NCBI RefSeq assembly: GCF_003352065.1
Contig: NZ_CP025803.1
Span: 2,583,574-2,647,573, forward strand
Direction of reading: 5' to 3'
Length of the DNA: 64,000 nt
Source: Sulfitobacter sp. SK011
GTDB lineage: Bacteria; Pseudomonadota; Alphaproteobacteria; Rhodobacterales; Rhodobacteraceae
Part shown: positions 9,176 through 17,705 of the stretch, in pieces
Layout of the letters: every line of letters starts with the position of its first letter
How positions within the stretch are numbered: position 1 is the stretch's first letter
Notes under the pieces: generated by a model
Told to the model about the DNA's origin: nothing
Seen by the model: only the letters and a program-made list of their open reading frames with translations
The model's database searches: none
Translations under genes and position numbers: made by a program

Positions 9176-10584
9176 GCCTCGGCTCCTCTTTCCCGCCCTA
9201 TCAGCCATAGTCGTTCGCTATTGAACTGATCAGATGGAACCAACTCAACTCCGGCCTTGGACATGCGCACTTCAACACCCGCATCGAGCAGTTTCGCCTT
9301 CATTGTGTCAATTGCGGAGAAGTCCTTGGTTTGTATTGCTTTCTTACGCATCGCAGTTATGTAATGCGTTAAATCATCAAGCTTCGACAAATCAGCACCG
9401 TCGGCGAGCCCAGCACATTGCCATCCGCCCAGTTCCTCTGTCAGCAAACCCAGTATCTGTGCCGATGCCAACAGCGTGGTCACGTCAGAAGCGGCCGAAA
9501 GTCGATGCAATTCCGCAATTACTCCAGATGTGTTCAAGTCGTCGGCCAGATCGCTGAGCGCTGTTTGATGAATTTGTCCCGGAATTACGTCCTTGGTTTG
9601 AGCCCGCCACTTCCGCAGAGTCTTCTCCGCCTCGTCCCGCTTCTTCTCCGTCCAATCCATCGGCTTGCGGTAATGCGTCGACAGCATCACAAACCGGATT
9701 ACTTCGCCCGGCACGCCCTGATCCAACAGATCCCGCACGGTAAAGAAGTTGCCCAACGACTTGGACATCTTCTTGCCCTCGACCTGCAACATCTCGTTGT
9801 GCATCCAGACGTTCGCAAACTCGTGGCCTGCGCATTTGCTCTGCGCAATCTCGTTCTCATGATGTGGGAACAGCAAATCATTGCCGCCGCCGTGAATGTC
9901 GAAATGTGCGCCCAAAAGATCATGCGCCATGGCAGAGCATTCGATGTGCCACCCGGGGCGGCCCCGGCCCCAGGGGCTGTCCCAGCCGGGGGTTTTCTCA
10001 TCTGATGGTTTCCACAAGACGAAATCCATCGGGTTGCGCTTGTAGGGTGCAACCTCAACACGGGCACCTGCGATCATGTCATCAATGGAGCGGCCCGACA
10101 GCGCGCCATACTCAGCATAGCTTCCGACGGCAAACAACACATGCCCTTCAGCGGCATAGGCATGGCCCTTGGCGATCAGATCTTCAATCATCGCAACCAT
10201 TTGGGTGATATACTGCGTCGCGCGCGGCATTGCATTTGGCTCCAACGCGCCAACGGCGGCCATGTCATCCAGAAACCATTGCGTTGTCTCGGCGGTGATC
10301 TCACCGATGGCGCGCCCACTTTCCGCCGCGCGGGCGTTGATCTTGTCGTCGACATCCGTGAAATTGCGCACATAGGTCACATGATCGGGTCCATACACAT
10401 GGCGCAGCAACCGATAGAGCACGTCAAACACAATCACCGGACGCGCGTTGCCCAGATGGGCGCGGTCATAGACGGTGGGGCCGCAGACATACATGCGCAC
10501 GTTATCCGCATCAATCGGCGCAAAGACCTCTTTGCGCCGTGTCTTGGTGTTGTGCAGCTTGATGGCCGTCTTGGGGGTCGTCAT
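9172..10584 (-). CDS. cysS: Cysteinyl-tRNA synthetase
   Basis: A 470-residue class I aminoacyl-tRNA synthetase. The HIGH-type motif is [10 protein letters not shown] and the KMSKS motif is [10 protein letters not shown]. Cys and His zinc ligands lie in YVCGPTVYD and in the [12 protein letters not shown] / [15 protein letters not shown] region. It charges tRNA-Cys. It heads the four-gene operon cysS-cimA-methyltransferase-squalene/phytoene synthase-like, and a 254-bp region separates it from the divergent aminotransferase gene. Confidence 0.95.
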   Translation of the reverse strand: MTTPKTAIKLHNTKTRRKEVFAPIDADNVRMYVCGPTVYDRAHLGNARPVIVFDVLYRLLRHVYGPDHVTYVRNFTDVDDKINARAAESGRAIGEITAETTQWFLDDMAAVGALEPNAMPRATQYITQMVAMIEDLIAKGHAYAAEGHVLFAVGSYAEYGALSGRSIDDMIAGARVEVAPYKRNPMDFVLWKPSDEKTPGWDSPWGRGRPGWHIECSAMAHDLLGAHFDIHGGGNDLLFPHHENEIAQSKCAGHEFANVWMHNEMLQVEGKKMSKSLGNFFTVRDLLDQGVPGEVIRFVMLSTHYRKPMDWTEKKRDEAEKTLRKWRAQTKDVIPGQIHQTALSDLADDLNTSGVIAELHRLSAASDVTTLLASAQILGLLTEELGGWQCAGLADGADLSKLDDLTHYITAMRKKAIQTKDFSAIDTMKAKLLDAGVEVRMSKAGVELVPSDQFNSERLWLIGRERGAEA

Positions 10585-10838
10585 CGGTTCGTCCTCGCGC
10601 AGGGGTAACGCGGGGATGCCACATATCTATCTGGATGAAAACGACATGAACACGCCCGCGAGAAAACTCAGCAGGTAATAATACAGCAGATAATGCAGAT
10701 CGTGGTGTTCATGCCCCTGACTAGCCCGGTGAGGACTGCCGGGTCAAGGGCGTTTGATATCTGCGTGGTCATAGATGAGATTGACGAATCGTAAATGCTC
10801 TGCGCCCCTGCGCCTCAATGCAAACTCAGGAGACCGCG

Positions 10839-12017
10839 ATGAAAGCATCACAACGCATTACCACCCTGTTGGGCGGTGGATCGGACGGCTGGGACGTGTT
10901 CAACCGGGCGCGCGAGATGATCGCGAACGGCACGCCCGTGACTGAGCTGACGATTGGCGAGCATGACATCCGCACCGCAGCGCCGATCTTGCAAGACATG
11001 CACCGCGCCGCGATGGCGGGGCACACAGGCTATGCCGCGGTGCCCGGCACCACACATCTGCGCGATGTCGTGGCCGCGCGTGTGCAATCGCGCACCGGCG
11101 TGCCAACCAGCCGTGCCAATGTGATGATCACGCCGGGCGGCCAATCCGCTCTTTTCGCGGCACATGCGGCCGTATGTGATCCCGGTGATACCGCACTTTA
11201 CCTGGACCCGTTTTATGCGACCTACCCCGGCACCCTGCGCGGGGTCAGCGCCAACCCCTTGTGCATCCGGACCCGGCCCGAGGACGCCTTTCAGCCGCGC
11301 GCCAGCGATATCGCGGCCCATGCAAAGGGGGCAAAATCACTGCTGATCAACTCCCCCAACAACCCCACCGGTGTGGTCTATTCACGTGCCACACTTGAGG
11401 GCATCGCGCAGGTGTGCATCGACAACGATCTGTGGCTGATCTCGGACGAAGTCTATGACACCCAAGTTTGGGAAGGCGCGCACATCAGCCCCCGCGCCCT
11501 GCCCGGGATGGCGGACCGGACACTGGTGGTGGGATCAATGTCGAAATCTCATGCGATGACCGGATCGCGGTGCGGCTGGATCATTGGGCCTGAGGATATA
11601 GTTGACCATCTCATCAACCTCGCGACCCACACGACCTACGGCGTGCCGGGCTTCATTCAGGACGCTGCCGCCTTTGCGCTCACCCAAGGTGAGGCGGTGG
11701 AGACCGAGGTTGCCGCCCCCTTCCGCCGCCGCCGCGCCCTCGCAAAGAAAGTGCTGGCCGCGCAGAACGCTGTTGCGCTGGTTCCCGCACAGGGGGCGAT
11801 GTATCTGATGCTGGATGTGCGCAGCACGGGCATGACCGGTGAGGCATTCGCGAACGCCCTGCTCGACGCCCATCACATTGCGGTCATGCCCGGCGAAAGC
11901 TTTGGTCAGTCCGCGGCGGGCCACATCCGGGTCGCGATGACCATCGAAGACGGGGCATTTGAAACGGCACTGCGCACTTTATGTGCCTTTGCCGAAGGTC
12001 TTGCGAAAGCGGCGTAG
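10839..12017 (+). CDS. PLP-dependent aminotransferase, class I/II
   Basis: A 392-residue fold-type I aminotransferase. PLP contacts are NSPNNPTG, SDEVYDTQ and the Schiff-base Lys in GSMSKSHAMTGSRCGW. The C-terminal Arg that binds the substrate carboxylate is in GHIRVAMT. It probably handles aspartate, an aromatic or another amino acid; the sequence does not decide. The start at 10839 has CAGGAG 7 bases upstream. An ATG 21 bases earlier is possible but has no ribosome site. Its stop directly abuts a truncated antitoxin gene. Confidence 0.88.
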   Translation: MKASQRITTLLGGGSDGWDVFNRAREMIANGTPVTELTIGEHDIRTAAPILQDMHRAAMAGHTGYAAVPGTTHLRDVVAARVQSRTGVPTSRANVMITPGGQSALFAAHAAVCDPGDTALYLDPFYATYPGTLRGVSANPLCIRTRPEDAFQPRASDIAAHAKGAKSLLINSPNNPTGVVYSRATLEGIAQVCIDNDLWLISDEVYDTQVWEGAHISPRALPGMADRTLVVGSMSKSHAMTGSRCGWIIGPEDIVDHLINLATHTTYGVPGFIQDAAAFALTQGEAVETEVAAPFRRRRALAKKVLAAQNAVALVPAQGAMYLMLDVRSTGMTGEAFANALLDAHHIAVMPGESFGQSAAGHIRVAMTIEDGAFETALRTLCAFAEGLAKAA

Positions 12018-12257
12018 CACCCAGATAGAAAAGGTCTCGCTAAAGCTCGGGACAGATCCCCCCATTGGATCATGCGCGAGGCGATTGCCCGATACGTCGA
12101 GCGCGAGGAAAAGCACGAAGCGTTCCGCCAGGATGGCATCCGCGCCTGGGACGCCTATCAGGAGACCGGGCTGCACGTGACGCATGCCGAGGCGGATGCT
12201 TGGCTGGCCCGACTCGCCGCTGGTAACGATCAGGAGCCGCCTGAGGGCCACAACTGA
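12018..12257 (+). pseudogene. Truncated CopG/ParD-like antitoxin remnant
   Basis: The frame from 12018 reads RKGLAKARDRSPHWIMREAI, then ARYVEREEKHEAFRQD, AWDAYQETG and EADAWLARL. This matches the ribbon-helix-helix antitoxins of ParD/RelB type from the middle of the first helix on. The N-terminal DNA-binding strand and the normal start are missing: the homology begins right after the stop of the aminotransferase gene. An internal ATG at 12072 could still give a 61-residue fragment without the DNA-binding strand. It is followed by a broken RelE/ParE toxin. Confidence 0.6.
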
Positions 12258-12543
12258 TCTGGTCGCCTGAGGCGCTGGCAGAGGTGCAGCGCCTCTATCG
12301 TTTTCTTGCTGAGAAAAACCCTGATGCAGCCAGACGTCCGGCAAGTGCGATCCGTGACGAGATGCAGATCGTTCCAGATCATCCAGATGCCGGCCGTCCC
12401 GTCGATGACATGGACCCAGAGCTTCAGGAATGGCCGATCAGCCTTGGCACCAGCGGATATGTAGCGCTCATTGGTTGCAGCAGGACGTGGCTTTGGTCGG
12501 TGCGGTGCGGCACCAGAAAGAGGTTGGTGATCAGCCTTCATAG
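12245..12543 (+). pseudogene. Frameshifted RelE/ParE-type toxin remnant
   Basis: The frame reads LIWSPEALAEVQRLYRFLAE, then KNPDAARRPASAIRDE, GRPVDDMDPELQEWPISLG and TSGYVAL, all typical of RelE/ParE toxins. After SGYVAL (about 12465) the frame is lost. The family's C-terminal DVALVGAVRHQKEVGD continues in the +1 frame to a TAG at 12541-12543. No ATG start is present; the only in-frame starts are internal, such as GTG at 12284. The gene overlaps the end of the antitoxin remnant as in intact modules, so this is a dead toxin-antitoxin cassette. Confidence 0.65.
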
Positions 12544-12659
12544 GCAGGTTTGGTGCGGCTTCGGAGGTCCGGTGAGAGCCCGAAGCTGACAATATTTTAG
12601 GCGCAGAGTTGGTCAGATGAAACCAAGGTTCTGGAATCCATAGCTTTCCACTGGGGTGC

Positions 12660-13307
12660 TTACAAAAAGTCGCCAACGACATCCCACGCGACCACCATTC
12701 CAAGGCCGATGAAGAGTACACCGAACAGAAGCGACATCGGATAGCTGGCCGCCTGAAAACCACGCATGACGGGCGGCGACGAAAAGAACAGCGCCGCAAA
12801 TGCATTGAGAACCGCACCGACAAGCCCAATCTGAAATGCGATGACTACCATCAGCCACTGTGGCCCGTCTGGAGGGATAAAGGCGGTCAATATTGAACCA
12901 AAAAACAATACTGCCTTCGGATTTGTCATCATTACCAAAAAGGCAGTCCGGAATGGTTCACGTGTTGCGGGTGAAGTGGTGTCTGCTTCAAGCTTAAATA
13001 CACCGCCGCGTCGAGCAGCGCGAAACGCATTTATGCCAAGATAGATAAGATACATTGCACCTATGGCTCGCAAGCCAAAGTAAAGTGGCGGCACAAGCTG
13101 GAAAACCACCGCGATCCCGGAAACGGCGATCAATGACCATACCAGCGCACCCGTGGCGATCCCCATGGCCGCCCGAAGTCCGGCACCGCGCCCGGCCGTG
13201 ACTGAAGCTGTAATAATGGTCAGATGGTTTGGTCCCGGCGTGGCCCAGCCAACAAACTGGATCAATGCAATGGGCATCAGAATAGCGGCCAGCGAGGATG
13301 TGTCCAT
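12660..13307 (-). CDS. LysE/RhtB family amino-acid exporter
   Basis: About 215 residues with six hydrophobic helices and the LysE-family N-terminal signature GWATPGPNHLTIITASVTAG and the loop MMTNPKAVLFF. Members export amino acids or related metabolites. The ATG at 13307 gives MDTSSLAAIL. A TTG five codons upstream (13322) has an AGGTG just before it and could be the true start. A 566-bp gap without a clear gene lies upstream. Confidence 0.82.
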   Translation of the reverse strand: MDTSSLAAILMPIALIQFVGWATPGPNHLTIITASVTAGRGAGLRAAMGIATGALVWSLIAVSGIAVVFQLVPPLYFGLRAIGAMYLIYLGINAFRAARRGGVFKLEADTTSPATREPFRTAFLVMMTNPKAVLFFGSILTAFIPPDGPQWLMVVIAFQIGLVGAVLNAFAALFFSSPPVMRGFQAASYPMSLLFGVLFIGLGMVVAWDVVGDFL

Positions 13308-13322
13308 CGAGCGAGAATGCAA

Positions 13323-13815
13323 TGCACCTGTGAATTAGTCAATTTTATTCAGTGCAGTCGGAGTTCTGACGAATTGAACGTGGATCGACAGAACGACCGG
13401 CGGCTTTGTCCGCGACACGATTGTTGGCACCGCGCCCAGCGAAAGGGTGGTTTGGGAATGTCCAATTTTGACCTTCTCATTGGCCGCTCTGGTGAAATCC
13501 GCTGCGCTGCAAATGCGTGCCGCTGCACATGCGAGGAAATGCTGCGTCAGCACTCGCTGCACCAGCAAAAGGCGGGTTCGTCCCGCACAGGCGACCTTTC
13601 CGCCCAGTGCTCCCAAGGCCACTACCGGCTGCATTTCTTTTCTGGCGCGCTTAAAAGCGCGGTAGCTTGCTGCTTCCAAGCGTCTCAATACGACCGCATT
13701 TCTGTCAGCGCTTCGCGCTCTCGTTCCAGCATCGCCTCCAATGCTTCAACCTTCACTTGAAGGGGGGCTGATCTGGGGGTCGCGAAGTCTTCACTTGAGA
13801 CCCCTGCGCGATGGA
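13323..13815 (+). other. About 500 bp without a convincing gene; possibly decayed coding sequence
   Basis: No ORF here has recognisable homology. On the minus strand a charged helical stretch VEALEAMLEREREALTEMRS (ending about 13685) runs into a TGA. The overlapping frame then continues RLEAASYRAFKRARKEM (13335-13688). Together they resemble one coiled-coil protein broken by a stop or frameshift. Plus-strand frames over the same bases show only basic low-information residues. I call no gene. Confidence 0.3.
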
Positions 13816-13847
13816 AAATGCCGGGGCGGCTTCTCACCCCGGCATTT
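13816..13847 (-). terminator. Rho-independent terminator of the outer-membrane protein gene
   Basis: Perfect 11-bp inverted repeat AAATGCCGGGG (13816-13826) / CCCCGGCATTT (13837-13847) with a 10-base loop, 26 bp past the stop of the minus-strand barrel protein gene. The minus-strand 3' arm ends in a run of T. Confidence 0.85.
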
Positions 13848-13873
13848 GTTATCTCAATATCACAGCGCGATGA

Positions 13874-14473
13874 TCAGAATCGCAAAGAGCCTCGAATACT
13901 GAACGTTGTGGCGTCAATATCGTTGCCTGCAACGCCGCCGACATCGTCGAAACGATGCTCAAGCACCTCAGCACCAATCAGATAGCGGTCTGTGACCTGA
14001 TAGGCGACACCCAGACCGACAAACGGGCCGGTTTCGTCACCCACCGATGTATCGGCGCGCGCAGCCCCGGCTGTTGCGTAAACCAAGGTGCGGCCAAGAT
14101 CATAACCAGCGCGAAGTTTGGCCCGTGCAACGGAATCAATGGATGCAGCACCGCCGCCCAGGCTGATGTCGGTTTTGTCGTAATCGAGTTCTCCACCCAG
14201 TACGAACTGACCAAAGTCATAGTCATAGCCAGCATGGAAACCGTAAGATGTGTCGTCACCGTCAAGTGCGCCTGTCGCACTGTCGGCATCCGCATGGCCG
14301 AATTGCAGACCGGTGTAAAAACCTGTCCAATCGCCACCTGTGTTCACAGGTACCGGTGCGGGGGCAAAAACCTGCGCATCAGCCGGTGCCTCAACCGGGC
14401 TGCCCGCGAAAGCGGCACTGCCCAATGCCGTTGTGCCCAAGACCAGTGCAAACAGTTTTGAAGTGCGTGTCAT
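13874..14473 (-). CDS. Outer-membrane beta-barrel protein, opacity-like
   Basis: A 199-residue protein with a signal peptide (MTRTSKLFALVLGTTALGSA, cleavage near AFAGS), then a short Ala/Pro-rich spacer. An eight-strand barrel follows: WTGFYTGLQFGHADAD, YGFHAGYDYDFGQFVLGGEL, KLRAGYDLGRTLVYATAGAA, GPFVGLGVAYQVTDRYLIGA and a terminal FSIRGSLRF ending in Phe, the BAM recognition residue. The role is unknown; such proteins are abundant small porin-like surface proteins in Roseobacters. It has its own strong terminator. Confidence 0.85.
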   Translation of the reverse strand: MTRTSKLFALVLGTTALGSAAFAGSPVEAPADAQVFAPAPVPVNTGGDWTGFYTGLQFGHADADSATGALDGDDTSYGFHAGYDYDFGQFVLGGELDYDKTDISLGGGAASIDSVARAKLRAGYDLGRTLVYATAGAARADTSVGDETGPFVGLGVAYQVTDRYLIGAEVLEHRFDDVGGVAGNDIDATTFSIRGSLRF

Positions 14474-14882
14474 GTGTTGCTCCTTTTGTTAATCCGAATG
14501 CCCACACGTCATGCGGGATCATCCGGTTAACGCATTAAATAGGTACAAGTTTCCCAGATAATAGTTAACAGATTCGTGATGCGCGGATGTTTGCAGTTAG
14601 GTCGCTTTTTATCGGCAAAGTTGTGCCTGCTGATACAATTCGTGATCGACGACGCGGAACTCAAATGCAGGTCGCAAACAGAACACCCGTCGCGAACAGA
14701 ACAGAAAACAGTCTTTCAGTTGAGCAGCATCACCCCAAGGGAGAACGGCAGTGAGAGCTGACTTGTGTATTTTCATTCGCGTGTCGCGCACCATCGGTGC
14801 GGACCGCGGTCGCGCCGCACGGGGGGCACCTTTCGGGTGCCGATACCGCAACTTTCCCTGACACTTTTCGGACGTACCTTAC
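14474..14882. promoter_or_regulatory. 409-bp divergent intergenic region with a structured leader before the MttB-like gene
   Basis: Promoters for the minus-strand barrel protein and the plus-strand methyltransferase must lie here. The part next to the methyltransferase contains three consecutive palindromes: CGCACC-ATC-GGTGCG (14787-14801), GACCGCGGTC (14802-14811) and GGCACC-TTTCG-GGTGCC (14825-14841). They lie 42-96 bp before the start codon. They could form a folded 5' leader or protein-binding sites. I recognise no known riboswitch class, and no T tract follows, so a simple terminator is less likely. Confidence 0.4.
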
Positions 14883-16421
14883 ATGACAGATCAATCTCCA
14901 GCCCGTACCGGTGGCCGCGCTGCACGGCGCGCTGCCCGCGCAGCCCCGCTTGCCGATCATCTTCGCCCCATTCGCGCGGGCATGAACGGTGGTACCTATA
15001 AACCCCTCACCGACGAGGGCATGCAGCGCATTCACACCGCAGCACTCGATGCTCTGGAACAGATCGGATTGGCCGATGCGCCGCCCTCTGGCGTGGCATA
15101 TCTGACGGCGGCCGGGGCCATTGAAGGTGACGATGGCCGCATCCGGTTTCCACGTGCATTGGTTGAGGAAACGATTGCCCGTGCCAACCGATCTTTGACC
15201 CTGCATGGCCGTGACCCTGCGCATGACCTGGAACTGTCAGGAAACCGCGTACATTATGGCACCGCGGGCGCTGCGGTTCATCTGGTGGACGCTGAGGGGC
15301 GCAACTACCGCGAATGTGGGGTGCAAGATCTGCATGACGCGGCACGCATCGCTGACCGGCTGGAAAACATCCATTTTCTGCAAAGGCCGATGGTCTGCCG
15401 TGACATCCCTGACAACCTTGAGATGGACCTGAATTCGATCTACGCCTGCTGTTCTGGCACCAAAAAGCACGTCGGCGCGTCCTTTACCGATCCTGCGTAT
15501 GTCAAACACGGGCTCGAATTATTGCACATGATCGCTGGTGGCGAAGACAAATGGCGCGCGCGCCCCTTTGTCAGCAACTCCAACTGTTTTGTCGTCCCAC
15601 CGATGAAGTTCGCCACCGAATCCTGTCAGGTGATGGAGGCCTGTATCGAAGGCGGCATGCCTGTGTTGCTGTTGTCTGCTGGCATGGCCGGGGCGACAGC
15701 CCCCTCTACCGTGGCAGGCGCGATTGTGCAGGCCACTGCAGAATGTCTGGCAGGGCTGGTATACGTGAACGCTGTCAAACCCGGCGCACCTGCAATTTTT
15801 GGCACCTGGCCCTTTGGTCTGGATTTGCGCAGCGGTGCAATGACGGGTGGATCCGGCGAACAGGCCCTGCTGACTGCGGGATGCGCGCAGATGCATAAAT
15901 TCTATGACCTGCCCGGTGGTGCCGCCGCCGGCATCGCCGACAGCAAACTGCCTGACATGCAGGCCGGATGGGAACAGATGTGTTCCAACGTCATGGCGGG
16001 GCTGTCAGGTCTCAACATGGTCTATGAGGCCGCAGGCATGCATGCGTCCCTGCTGGGCTTTTGCCACGAAAGCCTGATCCTTGGGGATGATCTGATCGGT
16101 CAGGCATTGCGCTGTGTGCGCGGGATTGAGGTGTCGGATGACACGCTGGCGCTCGAAGAAATCCGCCAGGTCTGCATTGGCGGGCCCGGGCATTATCTGG
16201 GGACAGAGCAAACATTAAGCCGGATGGAGGCGGACCACGTCTATCCCGCCCTTGGCAACCGCATGTCGCCAAAGGAATGGGCCGAAATGGGCAAACCCGA
16301 CCTGATCGAAAAGGCCAAAGCACGCAAAGAAATGATTCTGGCAGAACGCGCCTCAGCGCGGCTTGATCCGGCAACAGATGCTGCAATCAGGGCCAGATTC
16401 AACATTCATCTGAGCGCCTGA
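14883..16421 (+). CDS. MttB-like (COG5598) corrinoid methyltransferase, non-pyrrolysine
   Basis: A 512-residue protein of the trimethylamine methyltransferase MttB superfamily, TIM-barrel type. Recognisable segments are YKPLTDEGMQRIHTAALDAL, LEQIGLADAPP, GTAGAAVHLVDAEGRNYREC and NCFVVPPMKFA, then a glycine-rich region LPGGAAAGIADSKLPD and LNMVYEAAGMHAS. The frame has no internal UAG, so it is not a pyrrolysine TMA methyltransferase. Relatives without Pyl demethylate quaternary amines such as glycine betaine or carnitine, passing the methyl to a corrinoid protein. No corrinoid protein or MtgA-type partner is adjacent, so the substrate is open. A folded leader may precede it. Confidence 0.82.
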   Translation: MTDQSPARTGGRAARRAARAAPLADHLRPIRAGMNGGTYKPLTDEGMQRIHTAALDALEQIGLADAPPSGVAYLTAAGAIEGDDGRIRFPRALVEETIARANRSLTLHGRDPAHDLELSGNRVHYGTAGAAVHLVDAEGRNYRECGVQDLHDAARIADRLENIHFLQRPMVCRDIPDNLEMDLNSIYACCSGTKKHVGASFTDPAYVKHGLELLHMIAGGEDKWRARPFVSNSNCFVVPPMKFATESCQVMEACIEGGMPVLLLSAGMAGATAPSTVAGAIVQATAECLAGLVYVNAVKPGAPAIFGTWPFGLDLRSGAMTGGSGEQALLTAGCAQMHKFYDLPGGAAAGIADSKLPDMQAGWEQMCSNVMAGLSGLNMVYEAAGMHASLLGFCHESLILGDDLIGQALRCVRGIEVSDDTLALEEIRQVCIGGPGHYLGTEQTLSRMEADHVYPALGNRMSPKEWAEMGKPDLIEKAKARKEMILAERASARLDPATDAAIRARFNIHLSA

Positions 16422-16451
16422 ATTCCGGCCTTTTGACGTCTGAAATCAAAG

Positions 16452-16480
16452 AGGCCCGGCAATCTGGGGCTGCCGGACCT
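16452..16480. terminator. Probable bidirectional terminator between converging genes
   Basis: Imperfect inverted repeat AGGCCCGGCA (16452-16461) / TGCCGGACCT (16471-16480) with one mismatch lies between the converging MttB-like and EF-hand genes. T-rich sequence follows only on the minus strand (TTTGATTT). Confidence 0.5.
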
Positions 16481-16533
16481 CCCTCAACCTATGAAGGACT
16501 ATTTTCTGCCGCGCCCTTCACAGGCCTATCCCG

Positions 16534-16794
16534 TTAACCCTCAGAAGGTGCCACAGGCATCACGCCCGCCTCAGTTGCAGCCTGCACCTCGGCATCATCC
16601 AATGCGCCATCCGCGTTCAGATCCATCGCTGAAAACTGCTCTGCGGTGACGTCAGGATAGACGGCCTGCACTTCTGTGACACTCAGCAGACCATCGCCAT
16701 TTGCATCGAGTTCGGCACCGCCTGCGCCCATCGCATAGGCGGGCAGGCAGAGGGCTGATACGGCAATTGCGGCCAATTTGTTGAGTCTGTTCAT
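16534..16794 (-). CDS. Secreted EF-hand calcium-binding protein
   Basis: An 86-residue protein with a signal peptide (MNRLNKLAAIAVSALCLPAYA) and two EF-hand loops, DANGDGLLSVTE and DLNADGALDDAE. Both carry the D-x-D/N-x-D-G-x-L pattern of calcium loops. It is probably periplasmic. An AGGGAGT ribosome site precedes the start. It is divergent from an ECF-type sigma factor gene 271 bp away, a pairing that suggests the sigma factor may control it; I could not identify a matching promoter with confidence. Confidence 0.82.
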   Translation of the reverse strand: MNRLNKLAAIAVSALCLPAYAMGAGGAELDANGDGLLSVTEVQAVYPDVTAEQFSAMDLNADGALDDAEVQAATEAGVMPVAPSEG

Positions 16795-17065
16795 CTTGAT
16801 ACTCCCTTTCAGGGTTGTTGATGTTTGAAAGCATGTTTTCGTGCCTTCACCCTGTCAGACGGGTCAGCAGGGGTTTGCGTCCCTGTCCGCCGCCGCAGGC
16901 GTGCGCACACGCGGCTCCCTGCCGATTGCGGTGATCGGCTTGGGCAAACGCCCGCCCAAAAAGCCCCTGATGAGCGCATCGGCGAAAACTCCCTCACTGG
17001 TTGTATGGTGAAAATCGGGCATTGTGTGGGGAAAACCAATTGAGGCCCCCAAAATGAGGCACCCT

Positions 17066-17563
17066 ATGACATCGCCAACAGCTGACCCGATCTCAGACAT
17101 GCTGCCCCGCCTGCGCGCCCGCGCCCGCAAGCTGTGTCGCACCCATGATGAAGCAGAGGACCTGACCCAGGAGACAGCATTGCGGCTGTGGCAGGCGCTG
17201 CACCGCGATGGCGACATCACGGCACCAGACCGATATGCGATGATCACCCTGCACAATCTGGCACGCAGCCGCTGGCGCAGCCGTCATGAAACCGAAGAAC
17301 TGGCCGACGACATGGCCCAGACCGCCCCCGCAGCCCCTGCCCGGCTGGCCTGCGCCGAATTGCGCGCTGCAATCATGCGGTTGCCGGCAGATCAGGCGCA
17401 CCTGATGGCGCTGGTACTGGCCGGGGAAAGCAGCCCGCAGGTATTGGCGGCCCGGCACGGCGTTCCGGTCGGCACGGTCATGTCACGCCTTGCGCGCGCA
17501 CGGGCAAAGCTGCGGGTGGATATGGGATTGGAAGGCAAGGCGTCGGTCGTCGAACTGCTTTGA
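17066..17563 (+). CDS. ECF-type RNA polymerase sigma factor
   Basis: About 165 residues with sigma region 2 (MLPRLRARARKLCRTHDEAE, DLTQETALRLWQAL) and region 4 (IMRLPADQAHLMALVLAGES, VLAARHGVPVGTVMSRLARA). No anti-sigma gene is next to it. The start at 17066 has GAGG 9 bases upstream; an ATG at 17054 is also possible. Its divergent neighbour encodes a secreted EF-hand protein. The allE gene starts 142 bp downstream and is probably expressed separately. Confidence 0.83.
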   Translation: MTSPTADPISDMLPRLRARARKLCRTHDEAEDLTQETALRLWQALHRDGDITAPDRYAMITLHNLARSRWRSRHETEELADDMAQTAPAAPARLACAELRAAIMRLPADQAHLMALVLAGESSPQVLAARHGVPVGTVMSRLARARAKLRVDMGLEGKASVVELL

Positions 17564-17705
17564 TAGGCATTCGCTTTTCGGCTTTGTGACAAGAACTGCC
17601 GCCATTTTCAAAAAAAGCCGAATACATCTGCAATTCCCAACCCGATGGCCATCTGCCGATTGCACCCCCATAGTCATCAAACCGCAACTCAGGTGAGGAT
17701 GATCC

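Noticed and set aside
10608..10740. Minus-strand frame encoding a hydrophobic stretch (LLYYYLLSFLAGVF) upstream of cysS
   Set aside because: No start codon in frame after an upstream TGA and no ribosome site; not callable as a gene.
12230..12829. Minus-strand 199-codon ORF overlapping LysE
   Set aside because: It is antisense to the toxin-antitoxin remnants and out of frame with the LysE gene.
14609..14851. Minus-strand 80-codon ORF before the MttB-like gene
   Set aside because: No ribosome site, no recognisable domain, and it runs through the palindromes of the leader region.
14883..16421. Pyrrolysine-dependent trimethylamine methyltransferase
   Set aside because: The frame has no in-frame UAG codon and no pyl genes are nearby.
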